Shown here: piece after piece, positions 7,643 to 15,604 of the stretch | How positions within the stretch are numbered: the stretch's first letter is position 1 | How the letters are laid out: each line of letters starts with the position of its first letter | Source: BRH-c25 sp029553855 | GTDB lineage: Bacteria; Bacillota; Clostridia; Lutisporales; Lutisporaceae | Assembly (NCBI GenBank): GCA_035375865.1 | Contig: DAOSQO010000046.1 | Coordinates: 1-15,720 of the forward strand | Reading direction: 5' to 3' | Length of the DNA: 15,720 bases | The notes under the pieces: generated by a model | Databases searched by the model: none | What the model was told of the DNA's origin: nothing | What the model saw: only the letters and a program-made list of their open reading frames with translations | Translations under genes and position numbers: made by a program

Positions 7643-8526
7643 TAATACACAATTCCAGCTTTTGCAAAATCCTCAAATATTGTCTTCTCTATAGGATCTG
7701 CCGAAGAAATCTGTATATAAGCCGCCCCCACTTTGCTGCAAAACTCCCTTATGCTATTCGTAAATGTGTTCAGCTCCTTATCGTACTGCGAAAGCATCGC
7801 CGGTGTAACGGAGACATCCCTTGCCTCTCCGGTTTCGCTGTCTATCAGCCTTATCTGCCCTGCTATTTCCGGTGAAAGCTCCTCCGGTGCCAAAATATGT
7901 ACCAGAACAACCTCCTGCTTTTGGTATATCAGGTATTTCACCGCATCTTCGATTCCACCTGCAGTGAAGAAGTCGGAAAAAATTATTGAAGTTCCGTTTC
8001 CTCTAAACTCTTTTTTCTTAATACAGGAATTCAAGTCGGTAGTACCTTCAAACTGAATACTTTCCAGAAAATCAGCACAACGCTGAAACATCCCATGGCT
8101 GTTCAAAACTGCAGACTGCCTGACAAGTGTCTCTGAAACACTGTTAAGGCATACCCTGTCAAGGTTATTCAATGCAAGGTATGCAAATACCCCCGAAAGC
8201 CTTATTGCTGCGAGGGATTTTTTTGGCTCTCCGAAATACATGGAGCGGCTGCTGTCAATAAATATATTTATTATTGCTTCCCGTTCCTCCATGAAAAGCT
8301 TGACGAAAAGCCTGTCAAACCTGCCGTAAGCATTCCAGTCTATTCGTCGGAAGTCATCACCCGGCGAATATTCCCTGAAGTCGGAGAACTCCACGGAGCT
8401 GCCCTTGCTCCTTGACTTTCTGTTGCCCCCCGAACCTGTATTCATTGCCATTCTTACGTTTATAATTATGGTATCGAGTTTTTTTAAGAACTCTGCATCA
8501 AAAATTCTTTCACCCAATCGAAACAC
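7642..8526 (-). CDS. DUF58 family protein
   Basis: 294-aa protein with the DUF58 signature in one block: EFSDFREYSPGDDFRRIDWN (46-65) followed by YGRFDRLFVKLFMEER (67-82). A VWA-like fold follows with a DSSRS metal-site motif at 91-95 and IIFSDFF further on. No hydrophobic helix precedes the signature, so unlike many DUF58 proteins it is probably soluble and cytoplasmic, perhaps associating with the membrane through partners. The start is a GTG three bases after the MoxR stop, with AAGGGA about 6 bases upstream; a TTG three codons later is possible. The gene ends exactly where repeat copy A begins, so its last residues or stop could have been set by that insertion. DUF58 genes almost always neighbour MoxR genes, and a joint function is established by genomic association. 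Confidence 0.9.
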   Translation of the reverse strand: MFRLGERIFDAEFLKKLDTIIINVRMAMNTGSGGNRKSRSKGSSVEFSDFREYSPGDDFRRIDWNAYGRFDRLFVKLFMEEREAIINIFIDSSRSMYFGEPKKSLAAIRLSGVFAYLALNNLDRVCLNSVSETLVRQSAVLNSHGMFQRCADFLESIQFEGTTDLNSCIKKKEFRGNGTSIIFSDFFTAGGIEDAVKYLIYQKQEVVLVHILAPEELSPEIAGQIRLIDSETGEARDVSVTPAMLSQYDKELNTFTNSIREFCSKVGAAYIQISSADPIEKTIFEDFAKAGIVY

Positions 8527-8529
8527 CTG

Positions 8530-9516
8530 CTATCCCTTAGAAATCATCTCAAGCAGTTCTGCAATCAGCCCATCCGTTGTCACGCCGTCAGCCAAAGCAT
8601 CAAAGTTCAGGAAGAACCTGTGGCGGAGTGAAGGATATGCCACATACTTAATATCTTCAAAGGATACATTGTATCTGCCTTTCATCAATGCCCTTGCCTT
8701 TGAAGCGGTTATTATTGCCTGAGCAGCCCTGGGGCTTGCTCCGAACCTTATATACTTCTTTGTGCTTTCCGGTGCCTCATCATTTTCAGGGTGCGTGCCC
8801 ATAACCACCTTGAGGGCATATTCCTGGACAGGCCTGGCTATAGGAACCTCTTTAATAATCTTCCTTATATCCAGTATGGAAGCCCCGTCTATAACCCTTT
8901 CGAGCTCTATCGTTTTGTTAGCAGTTGTAATATCAACGATATCCCACAACTCATCAAAGCTGGGAAACAGAACATTCAATTTGAACAAGAACCTGTCCAT
9001 CTGCGCTTCAGGCAGCGGGTAAGTGCCTTCCATCTCGATAGGGTTCTGTGTTGCCAGGACCAGGAAGGGCTGGGGAAGGCTGTAGGTAGTCTTTCCCACG
9101 GTCACAGTCTGCTCCTGCATAGCCTCCAGAAGTGCAGACTGAGTCTTGGGGGTTGCTCTGTTTATTTCGTCAGCCAGCACAATATTGGCGAATACCGGGC
9201 CTTTCTGAAACTCAAAACGACTGTTCCCGCTTTCGTCCCTGACAATTATATTTGTTCCCATTACATCTGCAGGCATAAGGTCGGGAGTAAACTGTATCCT
9301 GGAAAATGACAGATCCATTACTTTTGCCAAGGTCTTTACCAGCTGGGTTTTCCCAAGCCCCGGAACGCCCTCAAGGAGTACATTGCCTCCTGCCAGAACC
9401 GAAATCAAAACCTGTCTTATGATATCCTTCTGACCAACTATTGCTTTCCCTATCTCCGCTTCAACCCTGTTAATGGTATCGATTATGTCCCTTATCTGCT
9501 CTTCATTTATTTCCAT
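8530..9516 (-). CDS. MoxR-family AAA+ ATPase
   Basis: 328-aa AAA+ ATPase of the MoxR family. Walker A is GVPGLGKT (50-57), Walker B VLADE (113-117) followed by INRATPKTQSALLEAM (118-133), and sensor 1 lies in LATQNPIEMEGTYPLPEAQMDRFL (154-177). A GASPRA motif near the C-terminus is the sensor 2 region. All ATP-binding and hydrolysis elements look intact and the length is normal for the family. MoxR ATPases act as ring-shaped chaperone-like machines that assemble or activate partners, often VWA proteins. I chose the ATG at 9516 because a strong GGGGAGG lies just upstream; the frame is open for 20 more codons, but that part covers a hairpin and is not family-like. It follows the coiled-coil gene by 105 bp and precedes DUF58 by 3 bp. 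Confidence 0.95.
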   Translation of the reverse strand: MEINEEQIRDIIDTINRVEAEIGKAIVGQKDIIRQVLISVLAGGNVLLEGVPGLGKTQLVKTLAKVMDLSFSRIQFTPDLMPADVMGTNIIVRDESGNSRFEFQKGPVFANIVLADEINRATPKTQSALLEAMQEQTVTVGKTTYSLPQPFLVLATQNPIEMEGTYPLPEAQMDRFLFKLNVLFPSFDELWDIVDITTANKTIELERVIDGASILDIRKIIKEVPIARPVQEYALKVVMGTHPENDEAPESTKKYIRFGASPRAAQAIITASKARALMKGRYNVSFEDIKYVAYPSLRHRFFLNFDALADGVTTDGLIAELLEMISKG

Positions 9517-9551
9517 AGCTTCCTCCCCTTTTGACACATAGTTTGTACATC

Positions 9552-9570
9552 GGAATGGCAATCCCATTCC
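9552..9570 (-). repeat. Perfect 7-bp hairpin in the leader of the MoxR gene
   Basis: GGAATGG (9552-9558) and CCATTCC (9564-9570) form a perfect stem with a 5-base loop. It lies in the 105-bp gap between the coiled-coil gene and the MoxR gene, 36 bases upstream of the MoxR ATG. There is no following T run on the - strand, so it is not a standard terminator. It might be an mRNA processing or stabilising structure setting different expression of the two operon halves. Confidence 0.5.
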
Positions 9571-9621
9571 CTGCATCAGGCGAACATTGTCTGCTCCTGC
9601 CTTCGCAATCTCATGCCTTCG

Positions 9622-11232
9622 TTATTCTTCCAGCGATGTAAAGTATTCCTTTATCATATCCTTCATTCCCGGGGGTATGTCCGAGGTGCTCATACCTTCC
9701 ATTGCCCTGTCCTTGTACTGTCCCACAACCTGATTATATGGAACTGAGTTTCCTTTAACCGTCGGGCTTTTATCTGTAATAATCTGCTCCACAGTTCCTC
9801 CTGTACCTTTCTTTCCGCTCAGGTTTGAGGTCTCCCCCTCCCCGCCAAGGGTGTCCGGGGTAAATATTTTTTCATACTCCCCGTCTTTTTTTGCAGAACC
9901 TTCCTTCTTGCTGATTCCTGAGCCGCTGGAAGGTATAGGAGTCTGGTTTTCACTTCCCATATCGGTACCGCTTCCGGCTCCGCCCCCTTGGCCCCCGTTT
10001 TGACCGTTTTCCCCCTGTCGGCTTCCCTGTCCCTGTTTTCCGCTGCCCCCCGGAGTATTGCCCTGTCCTTGATGACCGCTTCCGTCCTGCCCCTGCTGTC
10101 CTTGCTGCCCTTGCTGCCCTGCATTCTGGCTGATACTTGTTTTATTCAGTTCCTTTACAAGCCCGGATATCGCGTTCCTTACACTCTCATTTTCCATAAG
10201 CTCAGATATGCTTCGGTCCAATTCACTAAGCTCGCCGGAAATATCACCAAGCTCGCCGGAGGCCAGTTTTTGTGCCAATTCCGAAAAAGCTCTGCCTAAT
10301 TCAGGATTGTTCTTTATCTCCCGGGCTAGATTGGAAAGCTGCTCCGCGAGTTTCTGCTTTTCTTCGAAGGAAAGCTTCTTCAGCGTCTCAGCCATTTTTT
10401 TTATGTTTTCTTTAAAAACCTTTTCGTCACCTTTTTTTATCATATCTGCAAGGGCCTTTGTCATTTCATTTCTTGAAAAGGTATCGGTTATTTTGTCCAG
10501 ATCCCCATCGGAAGTATATTTGTCCCCAATATATTCTAATTTTTTTTCTGCTCTGCCCAACGCTTTGTTGATTTCCTTCTCGTCTTTGGCCGCATTAAGC
10601 TCCTTCTTAAGTTCTGAAAGCTTATCCTCAAGTTCTTTTTTCTGTTCCCCTGAAAGGCTTGGATTGCTCCTAACCTTCTCCGCCAGCCTGTCGACCTTCT
10701 TCTGATGGTCGGCTATTTTGGCTTTTGTTTTATGCTGCTCCTCAGCTCTTACTGCCATAGGATTTGGAATAAAACCGGAAAGGGCAAGAATCGCTGCCAA
10801 TACAAGACATATTGTTAAATATCTTCTGTTCGGTCTGAGAGGTATTCTCTTTTTAAATTCCAATCCCTTAAGATGCTCCAGGGTATCGTTTTTTTCAAGT
10901 ATCGCAAAGGCAGACTGGTTGCCTGCAAGCTCAAGGGCTGTCACTGTTCTTTCCTCCATTCCGAAGGAATCCGCTATCAGAGCAGCATAAGCATCTTTTG
11001 GGGTCATGAAGGCAGAATACATGAATGCAGCCAATACAGCCATACCTATTATCCTAAGTATTATAATATATACATTGTACATGGGAATAAACCTTGCTGC
11101 TATGGCCAGGCAAATCCCAAGGCAAAGTGCTGCCGCCGCCCCAAGAATCATACCGTTTATGATTGAGACAGCATGCACCCTGTCCCTTATGCGTCTTACT
11201 ATTTTTAACAGCTCTTTATCAATATAATTCAT
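9622..11232 (-). CDS. Membrane-anchored coiled-coil protein with Gly/Gln-rich linker
   Basis: 536-aa protein. Two N-terminal membrane segments (about 22-46 and 53-76) and a third (about 138-156) lead into a long charged alpha-helical, coiled-coil-prone region (about 163-365, rich in Lys, Glu and Leu). A low-complexity Gly/Gln/Ser/Asn linker follows (about 370-445; GQQ repeats coded by 9-bp DNA repeats near 10091-10121). The end is a more conserved-looking tail (VPYNQVVGQYKDRA 497-510, then IPPGMKDMIKEYFTSLEE 519-536). The layout recalls large coiled-coil membrane proteins, some called DUF4175-like, that neighbour MoxR/DUF58/VWA genes; I cannot name the family firmly. The start is the ATG at 11232 with GGGAG 11 bases upstream, a somewhat long spacing. 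A TTG at 11277, directly after the permease stop, is an alternative adding 15 residues. The tail may be a docking site for the ATPase or a VWA protein (inference). Confidence 0.8.
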   Translation of the reverse strand: MNYIDKELLKIVRRIRDRVHAVSIINGMILGAAAALCLGICLAIAARFIPMYNVYIIILRIIGMAVLAAFMYSAFMTPKDAYAALIADSFGMEERTVTALELAGNQSAFAILEKNDTLEHLKGLEFKKRIPLRPNRRYLTICLVLAAILALSGFIPNPMAVRAEEQHKTKAKIADHQKKVDRLAEKVRSNPSLSGEQKKELEDKLSELKKELNAAKDEKEINKALGRAEKKLEYIGDKYTSDGDLDKITDTFSRNEMTKALADMIKKGDEKVFKENIKKMAETLKKLSFEEKQKLAEQLSNLAREIKNNPELGRAFSELAQKLASGELGDISGELSELDRSISELMENESVRNAISGLVKELNKTSISQNAGQQGQQGQQGQDGSGHQGQGNTPGGSGKQGQGSRQGENGQNGGQGGGAGSGTDMGSENQTPIPSSGSGISKKEGSAKKDGEYEKIFTPDTLGGEGETSNLSGKKGTGGTVEQIITDKSPTVKGNSVPYNQVVGQYKDRAMEGMSTSDIPPGMKDMIKEYFTSLEE

Positions 11233-11277
11233 AAATTTCACAACTCCCGCAGGCAAGTGATGAGAGACATGCAGCAA

Positions 11278-12165
11278 TTAAGCTTTCTTTGCCCTTTTTC
11301 TCAGAGTGAAGAAGCTAAATATGCCTCTCCTTACAGGGTTTATTCTTATGGCTGACAATACCAGCAGCACCGCAGAAAACACTATGTCGAATATTACATT
11401 TCCGAGCCACGGATCAATTGATTTCGCAGTATTGCCTGACAGGAAAAGGCCCGGTAAGATGCCCATCCCTCCCCTGTAATATCCGAATTGTCCGGCAAGC
11501 AGAGAACTGAAACCCACTATTGGATTTGCATAGAATATGGGTAAAAAATCCTTATAATTCGCCTTGTATAAAATATCTACATAAAATACCCCTATGAATA
11601 TAGTCCCGAAGGCAAGAAACGCCACTGTACCATATGTTAAAACCGTTGCAGCAGTTGTTCTCCTGAGACAGGCAGAATAGAATATCCCTATACACCCTAC
11701 GGCCACAGCCGTCACAATATAAAAGCCAAAAAGCTGTAATATTTCTTTAATCGATATTCCCCCAAACATAAAAACCATTGAGAAAAGCGGAAGTGAAGCA
11801 ATAATAAGCAATAGAGTCTGGCTGGTAGAGGCAAAAAGCTTCCCCGTAATTATGGATATAGGCCTTAACCTTGTACAAAGCACCAGATCAAGAGTCTGCT
11901 TCTCCCTCTCCCCCGATATTGCACCTGCCGTAAGTGCCGGAACGATGAACATAATAAGTATGAACTGTATTATTGCCAATCCGGTATATGCGCCTATTGA
12001 AACCTGAGGATCGATAGTTGAACTGTAAGGGTTCATAAATGCATTGTACATTATGAAAAGTGCTACAAGAGAAAGTATAAGGAGATATGCTGCAATTATT
12101 CCTGCAGCTTTCCAGCCCCTCATTCTTACCTTCAATTCCTTCAAGAGTACAGGGTTAATATTCAT
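11278..12165 (-). CDS. ABC-2 type transporter permease
   Basis: 295-aa integral membrane protein with about six membrane segments (roughly 21-43, 61-83, 108-135, 142-165, 175-198 and 255-274). The motif GAISGEREKQTLDLVLCTRL (81-100) is characteristic of ABC-2 permeases of the Nat/ABC-2 type and lies in a short cytoplasmic coupling region. The C-terminus is basic (RKRAKKA). The start ATG overlaps the stop of the ABC ATPase gene (ATGA, 4 bp), so the two subunits are translationally coupled; a GGGGG lies about 10 bases upstream. The substrate cannot be deduced. Its position before the coiled-coil/MoxR/VWA genes suggests the transporter works with that envelope system. Confidence 0.92.
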   Translation of the reverse strand: MNINPVLLKELKVRMRGWKAAGIIAAYLLILSLVALFIMYNAFMNPYSSTIDPQVSIGAYTGLAIIQFILIMFIVPALTAGAISGEREKQTLDLVLCTRLRPISIITGKLFASTSQTLLLIIASLPLFSMVFMFGGISIKEILQLFGFYIVTAVAVGCIGIFYSACLRRTTAATVLTYGTVAFLAFGTIFIGVFYVDILYKANYKDFLPIFYANPIVGFSSLLAGQFGYYRGGMGILPGLFLSGNTAKSIDPWLGNVIFDIVFSAVLLVLSAIRINPVRRGIFSFFTLRKRAKKA

Positions 12166-13091
12166 TGTCTGTCATCCCCCTTTGTCACCTTCATAAATAC
12201 ATCCTCCAGATTGCCGTTTAGCTGTGCGAAGGAAACTACAGGTATTCCACCGTTTACTAAGGCAGAGAGCACCCTGCTCATTTCCTCGTCGCCCCCGTCG
12301 AAACTGGCCTTAATGTTATTGTCATCAGAAACTAACTTTTCAATAAAAGGATACTCCTTTAGAATCAAAACCGCATCATCAAGTCTGTCCCTGACCTTAA
12401 GTTTTATAACTTTCTTACTGTAAACCCGCTGCATTATTTCATCCACACTGCCGCTGGCCACCATCCTGCCCTTATCAATAATACCTATGCCGGTACAAAG
12501 CTCGGAAAGTTCAGGCAGTATATGGGAGCTTATTATTATAGTCTTTCCCATATCCTTCAGGTTTCTCAGTATTTCTTTCATCTCGATCCTTGCCCTGGGA
12601 TCCATCCCCGAAGCAGGCTCATCAAGTACAAGAAGTCTGGGATTGTGCACCAGGCTTCGTGCAAGGCACAGCCTCTGCTTCATTCCTCTTGACAGACTGT
12701 CTACATAAGTCTCTCTCTTACCGCTTAAGTCCACCAGCTCCAAAAGATCATCGGTTATTTTCTTTCTGTCCGGACCCTTTATATTATAGATCGATGCATA
12801 GAATTCAAGGTATTCGCTAACCTTTAAATCATCATATACTCCGAAGAAGTCAGGCATATAACCTATTTTCTCTTTTATCTCCTTACTGTGCTTTATTACA
12901 TCCACCCCATCCAGTGAAATTTCTCCGGAAGTAGCCTTGAGCAATCCGCACATAATCTTCATTGTTGTGGTTTTCCCGGCTCCGTTGGGACCGACAAAAC
13001 CAAATATTTCCCCTTCGGCTATTTCAAGGTTCAAATCGGAAACTGCCTGAAATCGCCCATATTTCTTATTTAAACCCTTTATCGAAAGCAT
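12162..13091 (-). CDS. ABC transporter ATP-binding protein
   Basis: 309-aa ABC ATPase. Walker A is GPNGAGKT (34-41), the signature LSRGM (133-137), Walker B LLVLDE (153-158) followed by PASGMD, and the switch histidine is H190. The segment IGYMPD (77-82) replaces the more typical Q-loop glutamine with Asp, a variant common in this ABC-2 subfamily. A C-terminal domain of about 90 residues (about 220-309) follows, as in CcmA/NatA-like ATPases. All catalytic elements appear intact. The ATG overlaps the upstream gene's TAA (TAATG), and its own stop overlaps the permease start, so three genes are coupled. It presumably forms a dimer powering the neighbouring permease. Confidence 0.95.
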   Translation of the reverse strand: MLSIKGLNKKYGRFQAVSDLNLEIAEGEIFGFVGPNGAGKTTTMKIMCGLLKATSGEISLDGVDVIKHSKEIKEKIGYMPDFFGVYDDLKVSEYLEFYASIYNIKGPDRKKITDDLLELVDLSGKRETYVDSLSRGMKQRLCLARSLVHNPRLLVLDEPASGMDPRARIEMKEILRNLKDMGKTIIISSHILPELSELCTGIGIIDKGRMVASGSVDEIMQRVYSKKVIKLKVRDRLDDAVLILKEYPFIEKLVSDDNNIKASFDGGDEEMSRVLSALVNGGIPVVSFAQLNGNLEDVFMKVTKGDDRQ

Positions 13092-15484
13092 TATTTCACA
13101 CTTCCCTTCACGGCAATCTGAGGAAGCTGAACATTATCATCCTCAATTTCGATTTTGAGCTTCAGCACATTGTTGCTGTCGACATATTTCTCAATAAGGC
13201 CGGTATTTATATCAAAGCTTCTATAGTCACCGGGAACCCAAGCTTTCTTCTCGTTATCCCAGATGTATTGCTTTACACGCTGTATATCTCCAACCGTAAA
13301 CTGTGTTTTGATGCTTTCAAGCTTAATACTACTGTCTATTTGGAAATGGATTTCAAAGGAACCCCTGCCAAAAAACATACTGCTGTAGTCATCAAATTTT
13401 CCTTCATTTGAACTATTCACTATAGCAGGCTTAATAAAGCCAAACGGATATTCCACATTGTTCCCATCCCTGAAGCTCAGATTCACTTTGGAGGTTATCA
13501 GGCTCTTTTCATACTTTTTTGTGTTCCTCCCATTAATTAGCAGGTCCTTTGATATCGGCGTGCTGCTCCAGGCTATCAGCTTTGCTTCGAACCCCTCATA
13601 AGCTTCATTCATAAGACTATACTCAAGCACCTGACGTTTTTGATTGTTCCGCCTCATTTTTGCCATCTCTTCTGCAGTGAGCTTATTGTTTTGGTTAGGT
13701 GCCCGGGGGCCGGTATATGGATCTTTATATATTGCATTGATAAGTTCATATCTTTGTCCGAAGTAGCTGCTGGGCTTAATGTCTATTTGCTTCGTCTCCC
13801 CATTTTTTATAGGACCTGCATCTGCGTATTGGTTAGGAGTTATTATATAGCATTCATCAAGATCGAAGCCTGAGGTGTTCTTAATAGTTCCAACAAGAGA
13901 GCCCTTTGAGTAATTAAGGCTGCTCTCTAATTTTCCTGTTAAAAAGTCATCGGTTTCCACAGCCAATGTCTTCATGCTCCAAACACCGCTTTTATAGAAT
14001 TCCAAAATTGTCTTGGGAGAAACTATTACTTTGGATTCTATTCTTTTTGGTGTATTTTCATCAGCCATTGATCCCATATAATAGCCTTCGTTTATTCTGA
14101 GGGGACTGATATCAAAATCACCTGCCGCTTCTATCCTGATGCTGTCCTTATTGGGAGTAAACACCCCGGCATAAGTTTTGGAGGCAATAACCCCGCTATT
14201 GTCAATATCAATCACGGATATAACATTTATAACAGGCTCGGTCAGCCTTGTTCCGGCTCCGGAAACGTAAACGGCTCCGGAAAAGATTATTGAAAGTGCA
14301 GGTACGGTAAGCCACATCAGTTCCCTTTTATCCAAGCGCTTCAGCACGATATAGCTTATTGGAGCAGTCAGCAATATATATGCGGCATATATGAATATAA
14401 TATAAGGAGTCTTTGGCATAGGAAGCTCAGGTATATTCCTCAATGCATTATCAATTGCATATAAATTCTCACGATACATCATTCCCTTCTGATACATATC
14501 GGGATAATAGGCGGGCATAAGGGATGCAATAATTTTGTCAGCAAAAGCGCTGTTACCTATCCATGTGGAAAGGGGTTCCATTCCAAAATCAAAGGAGGCT
14601 ACTCCGATTACGCCCTTGCCCTTCTCATTTTTTTGCAATAGTATAAAATCCCCTTCTTTAATTATCGGGAGGCTGTTTTTTATACTTATATCCAATACAC
14701 CGATATTGAAAGTTTCAATGCTTTGAACCATTTCGTGCAGACTGGAGGTTTTGATAATTCTTACCTCTCCTATCTCTCCCGTAATGAAGTCGTCCTTGAA
14801 AACTGCCAGGGTTTTATTTTGGGAAGGCCCTGTCCCTATAATCAATACCCCGCCGTTAATAACCCATTTTTTCAAAGTCTCATACTGCAGCCTGCCAAGT
14901 TTTGATGTGTCAAAATTATTTATAACTATGACGTTAAAAGTCTTTAGCACATCAATATCTTCCGGAAAACTGTTTTCGTCCAGCCTTACATTTTGTGTGC
15001 CGAAATTGCCCGAATTCGCAATAGTAACTCTATTTATGTATTTTACACTATCAAAATCATCGCTTAATATGCCTATGACGTACGTCTCCATATTGGAGCC
15101 GGGGTCTACCCTGAAGGTTTTTGTGCTAATAATATTCTTGCCTTCCGCAATATTAACTTTAAGCTTGGTGTTGAAAATATTCATAGGCACATTCATTATG
15201 AATTTTTTGGTTGAATCCCTGGGAAGGCTTACATTCATTGCATATATTACAATGCTGTCGGATTGATTGGGTATTTCTATCTGCAGCTCCCCGTTTATAT
15301 CCCTTAGCTTGTTTTCAATCTCAAAATGAACCGGTGTTGAACATCCGATCTTATAAAACTTATCAAAGCCTACCCTAATATCTATTTTTATATCATCTGC
15401 AGCCTGTGCTTCAAATTTTTCTATCCCTATAATTATCACAATCACTATGATGAAGACTGCTGCAATTCCTAGTGCTTTTTTCAA
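13091..15484 (-). CDS. Large exported membrane protein of the ABC/MoxR cluster
   Basis: 797-aa protein, first gene of the operon. An N-terminal hydrophobic stretch (about 6-22) ending near AQA (27-29) looks like a signal peptide or anchor. A beta-rich extracellular domain (about 30-130) follows, then a Rossmann/GATase-like segment (about 134-220; YVIGILSDDFDS, VIVINN, GGVLIIGTGPS). Two membrane helices (about 359-382 and 388-408) flank a short basic loop, VLKRLDKREL (380-389), and a long polar, probably external C-terminal part ends at 797. The start is TTG with GGGGG 8 bases upstream; no in-frame ATG occurs until residue 83, beyond the signal. I do not recognise a named family with certainty. 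Similar proteins with the KRLDKRE loop occur next to ABC-2 transporters in Firmicutes, from memory. It may be the extracytoplasmic component of the transporter. Confidence 0.82.
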   Translation of the reverse strand: MKKALGIAAVFIIVIVIIIGIEKFEAQAADDIKIDIRVGFDKFYKIGCSTPVHFEIENKLRDINGELQIEIPNQSDSIVIYAMNVSLPRDSTKKFIMNVPMNIFNTKLKVNIAEGKNIISTKTFRVDPGSNMETYVIGILSDDFDSVKYINRVTIANSGNFGTQNVRLDENSFPEDIDVLKTFNVIVINNFDTSKLGRLQYETLKKWVINGGVLIIGTGPSQNKTLAVFKDDFITGEIGEVRIIKTSSLHEMVQSIETFNIGVLDISIKNSLPIIKEGDFILLQKNEKGKGVIGVASFDFGMEPLSTWIGNSAFADKIIASLMPAYYPDMYQKGMMYRENLYAIDNALRNIPELPMPKTPYIIFIYAAYILLTAPISYIVLKRLDKRELMWLTVPALSIIFSGAVYVSGAGTRLTEPVINVISVIDIDNSGVIASKTYAGVFTPNKDSIRIEAAGDFDISPLRINEGYYMGSMADENTPKRIESKVIVSPKTILEFYKSGVWSMKTLAVETDDFLTGKLESSLNYSKGSLVGTIKNTSGFDLDECYIITPNQYADAGPIKNGETKQIDIKPSSYFGQRYELINAIYKDPYTGPRAPNQNNKLTAEEMAKMRRNNQKRQVLEYSLMNEAYEGFEAKLIAWSSTPISKDLLINGRNTKKYEKSLITSKVNLSFRDGNNVEYPFGFIKPAIVNSSNEGKFDDYSSMFFGRGSFEIHFQIDSSIKLESIKTQFTVGDIQRVKQYIWDNEKKAWVPGDYRSFDINTGLIEKYVDSNNVLKLKIEIEDDNVQLPQIAVKGSVK

Positions 15485-15561
15485 TTCTTAAACCCCCAAA
15501 TCAAGCCGGGTTTTCCCACGGTCTTATTTATTCTTATGTTAATATTTCAGACGTTATATAT

Positions 15562-15567
15562 ATTATA
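15562..15567 (-). promoter_or_regulatory. Candidate -10 box for the - strand operon
   Basis: On the - strand TATAAT occurs within an A+T-rich stretch, about 78 bases upstream of the TTG start of the 797-aa gene. A clear -35 at 16-18 bp is missing; TTGAAA (15572-15577) is only 4 bp away. It is a weak candidate. The region is the only non-coding upstream space of the operon, so a promoter here is expected. Confidence 0.3.
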
Positions 15568-15582
15568 AAAGTTTCAAAAGGA

Positions 15583-15603
15583 GAAGAATGCGAAGCATTC
15601 TTC
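15583..15603. repeat. Perfect 9-bp hairpin next to the repeat array
   Basis: GAAGAATGC (15583-15591) and GCATTCTTC (15595-15603) are exact inverted repeats around a 3-base GAA loop. It directly precedes the heptamer repeat array and is probably part of the same repetitive element. A run of T after the stem is absent on both strands, so I do not call a terminator. Confidence 0.7.
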
Positions 15604-15604
15604 A

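Noticed and set aside
7573..7875. Open frame on the + strand spanning the repeat and the DUF58 end
   Set aside because: It is an antisense shadow of DUF58 with no ribosome binding site and no recognisable protein features.
9517..9576. Longer MoxR protein starting 20 codons upstream
   Set aside because: The added residues cover a hairpin and have no family resemblance, while a strong GGGGAGG directly precedes the ATG at 9516.
10091..10121. CRISPR-like or microsatellite array in the coiled-coil gene
   Set aside because: The 9-bp repeats are in frame, encode GQQ in a low-complexity linker, and have no spacers.
9819..10124. 101-codon open frame on the same strand within the coiled-coil gene
   Set aside because: It lies wholly inside the Gly/Gln-rich coding region in another frame; its length is explained by repetitive, G+C-rich codons.
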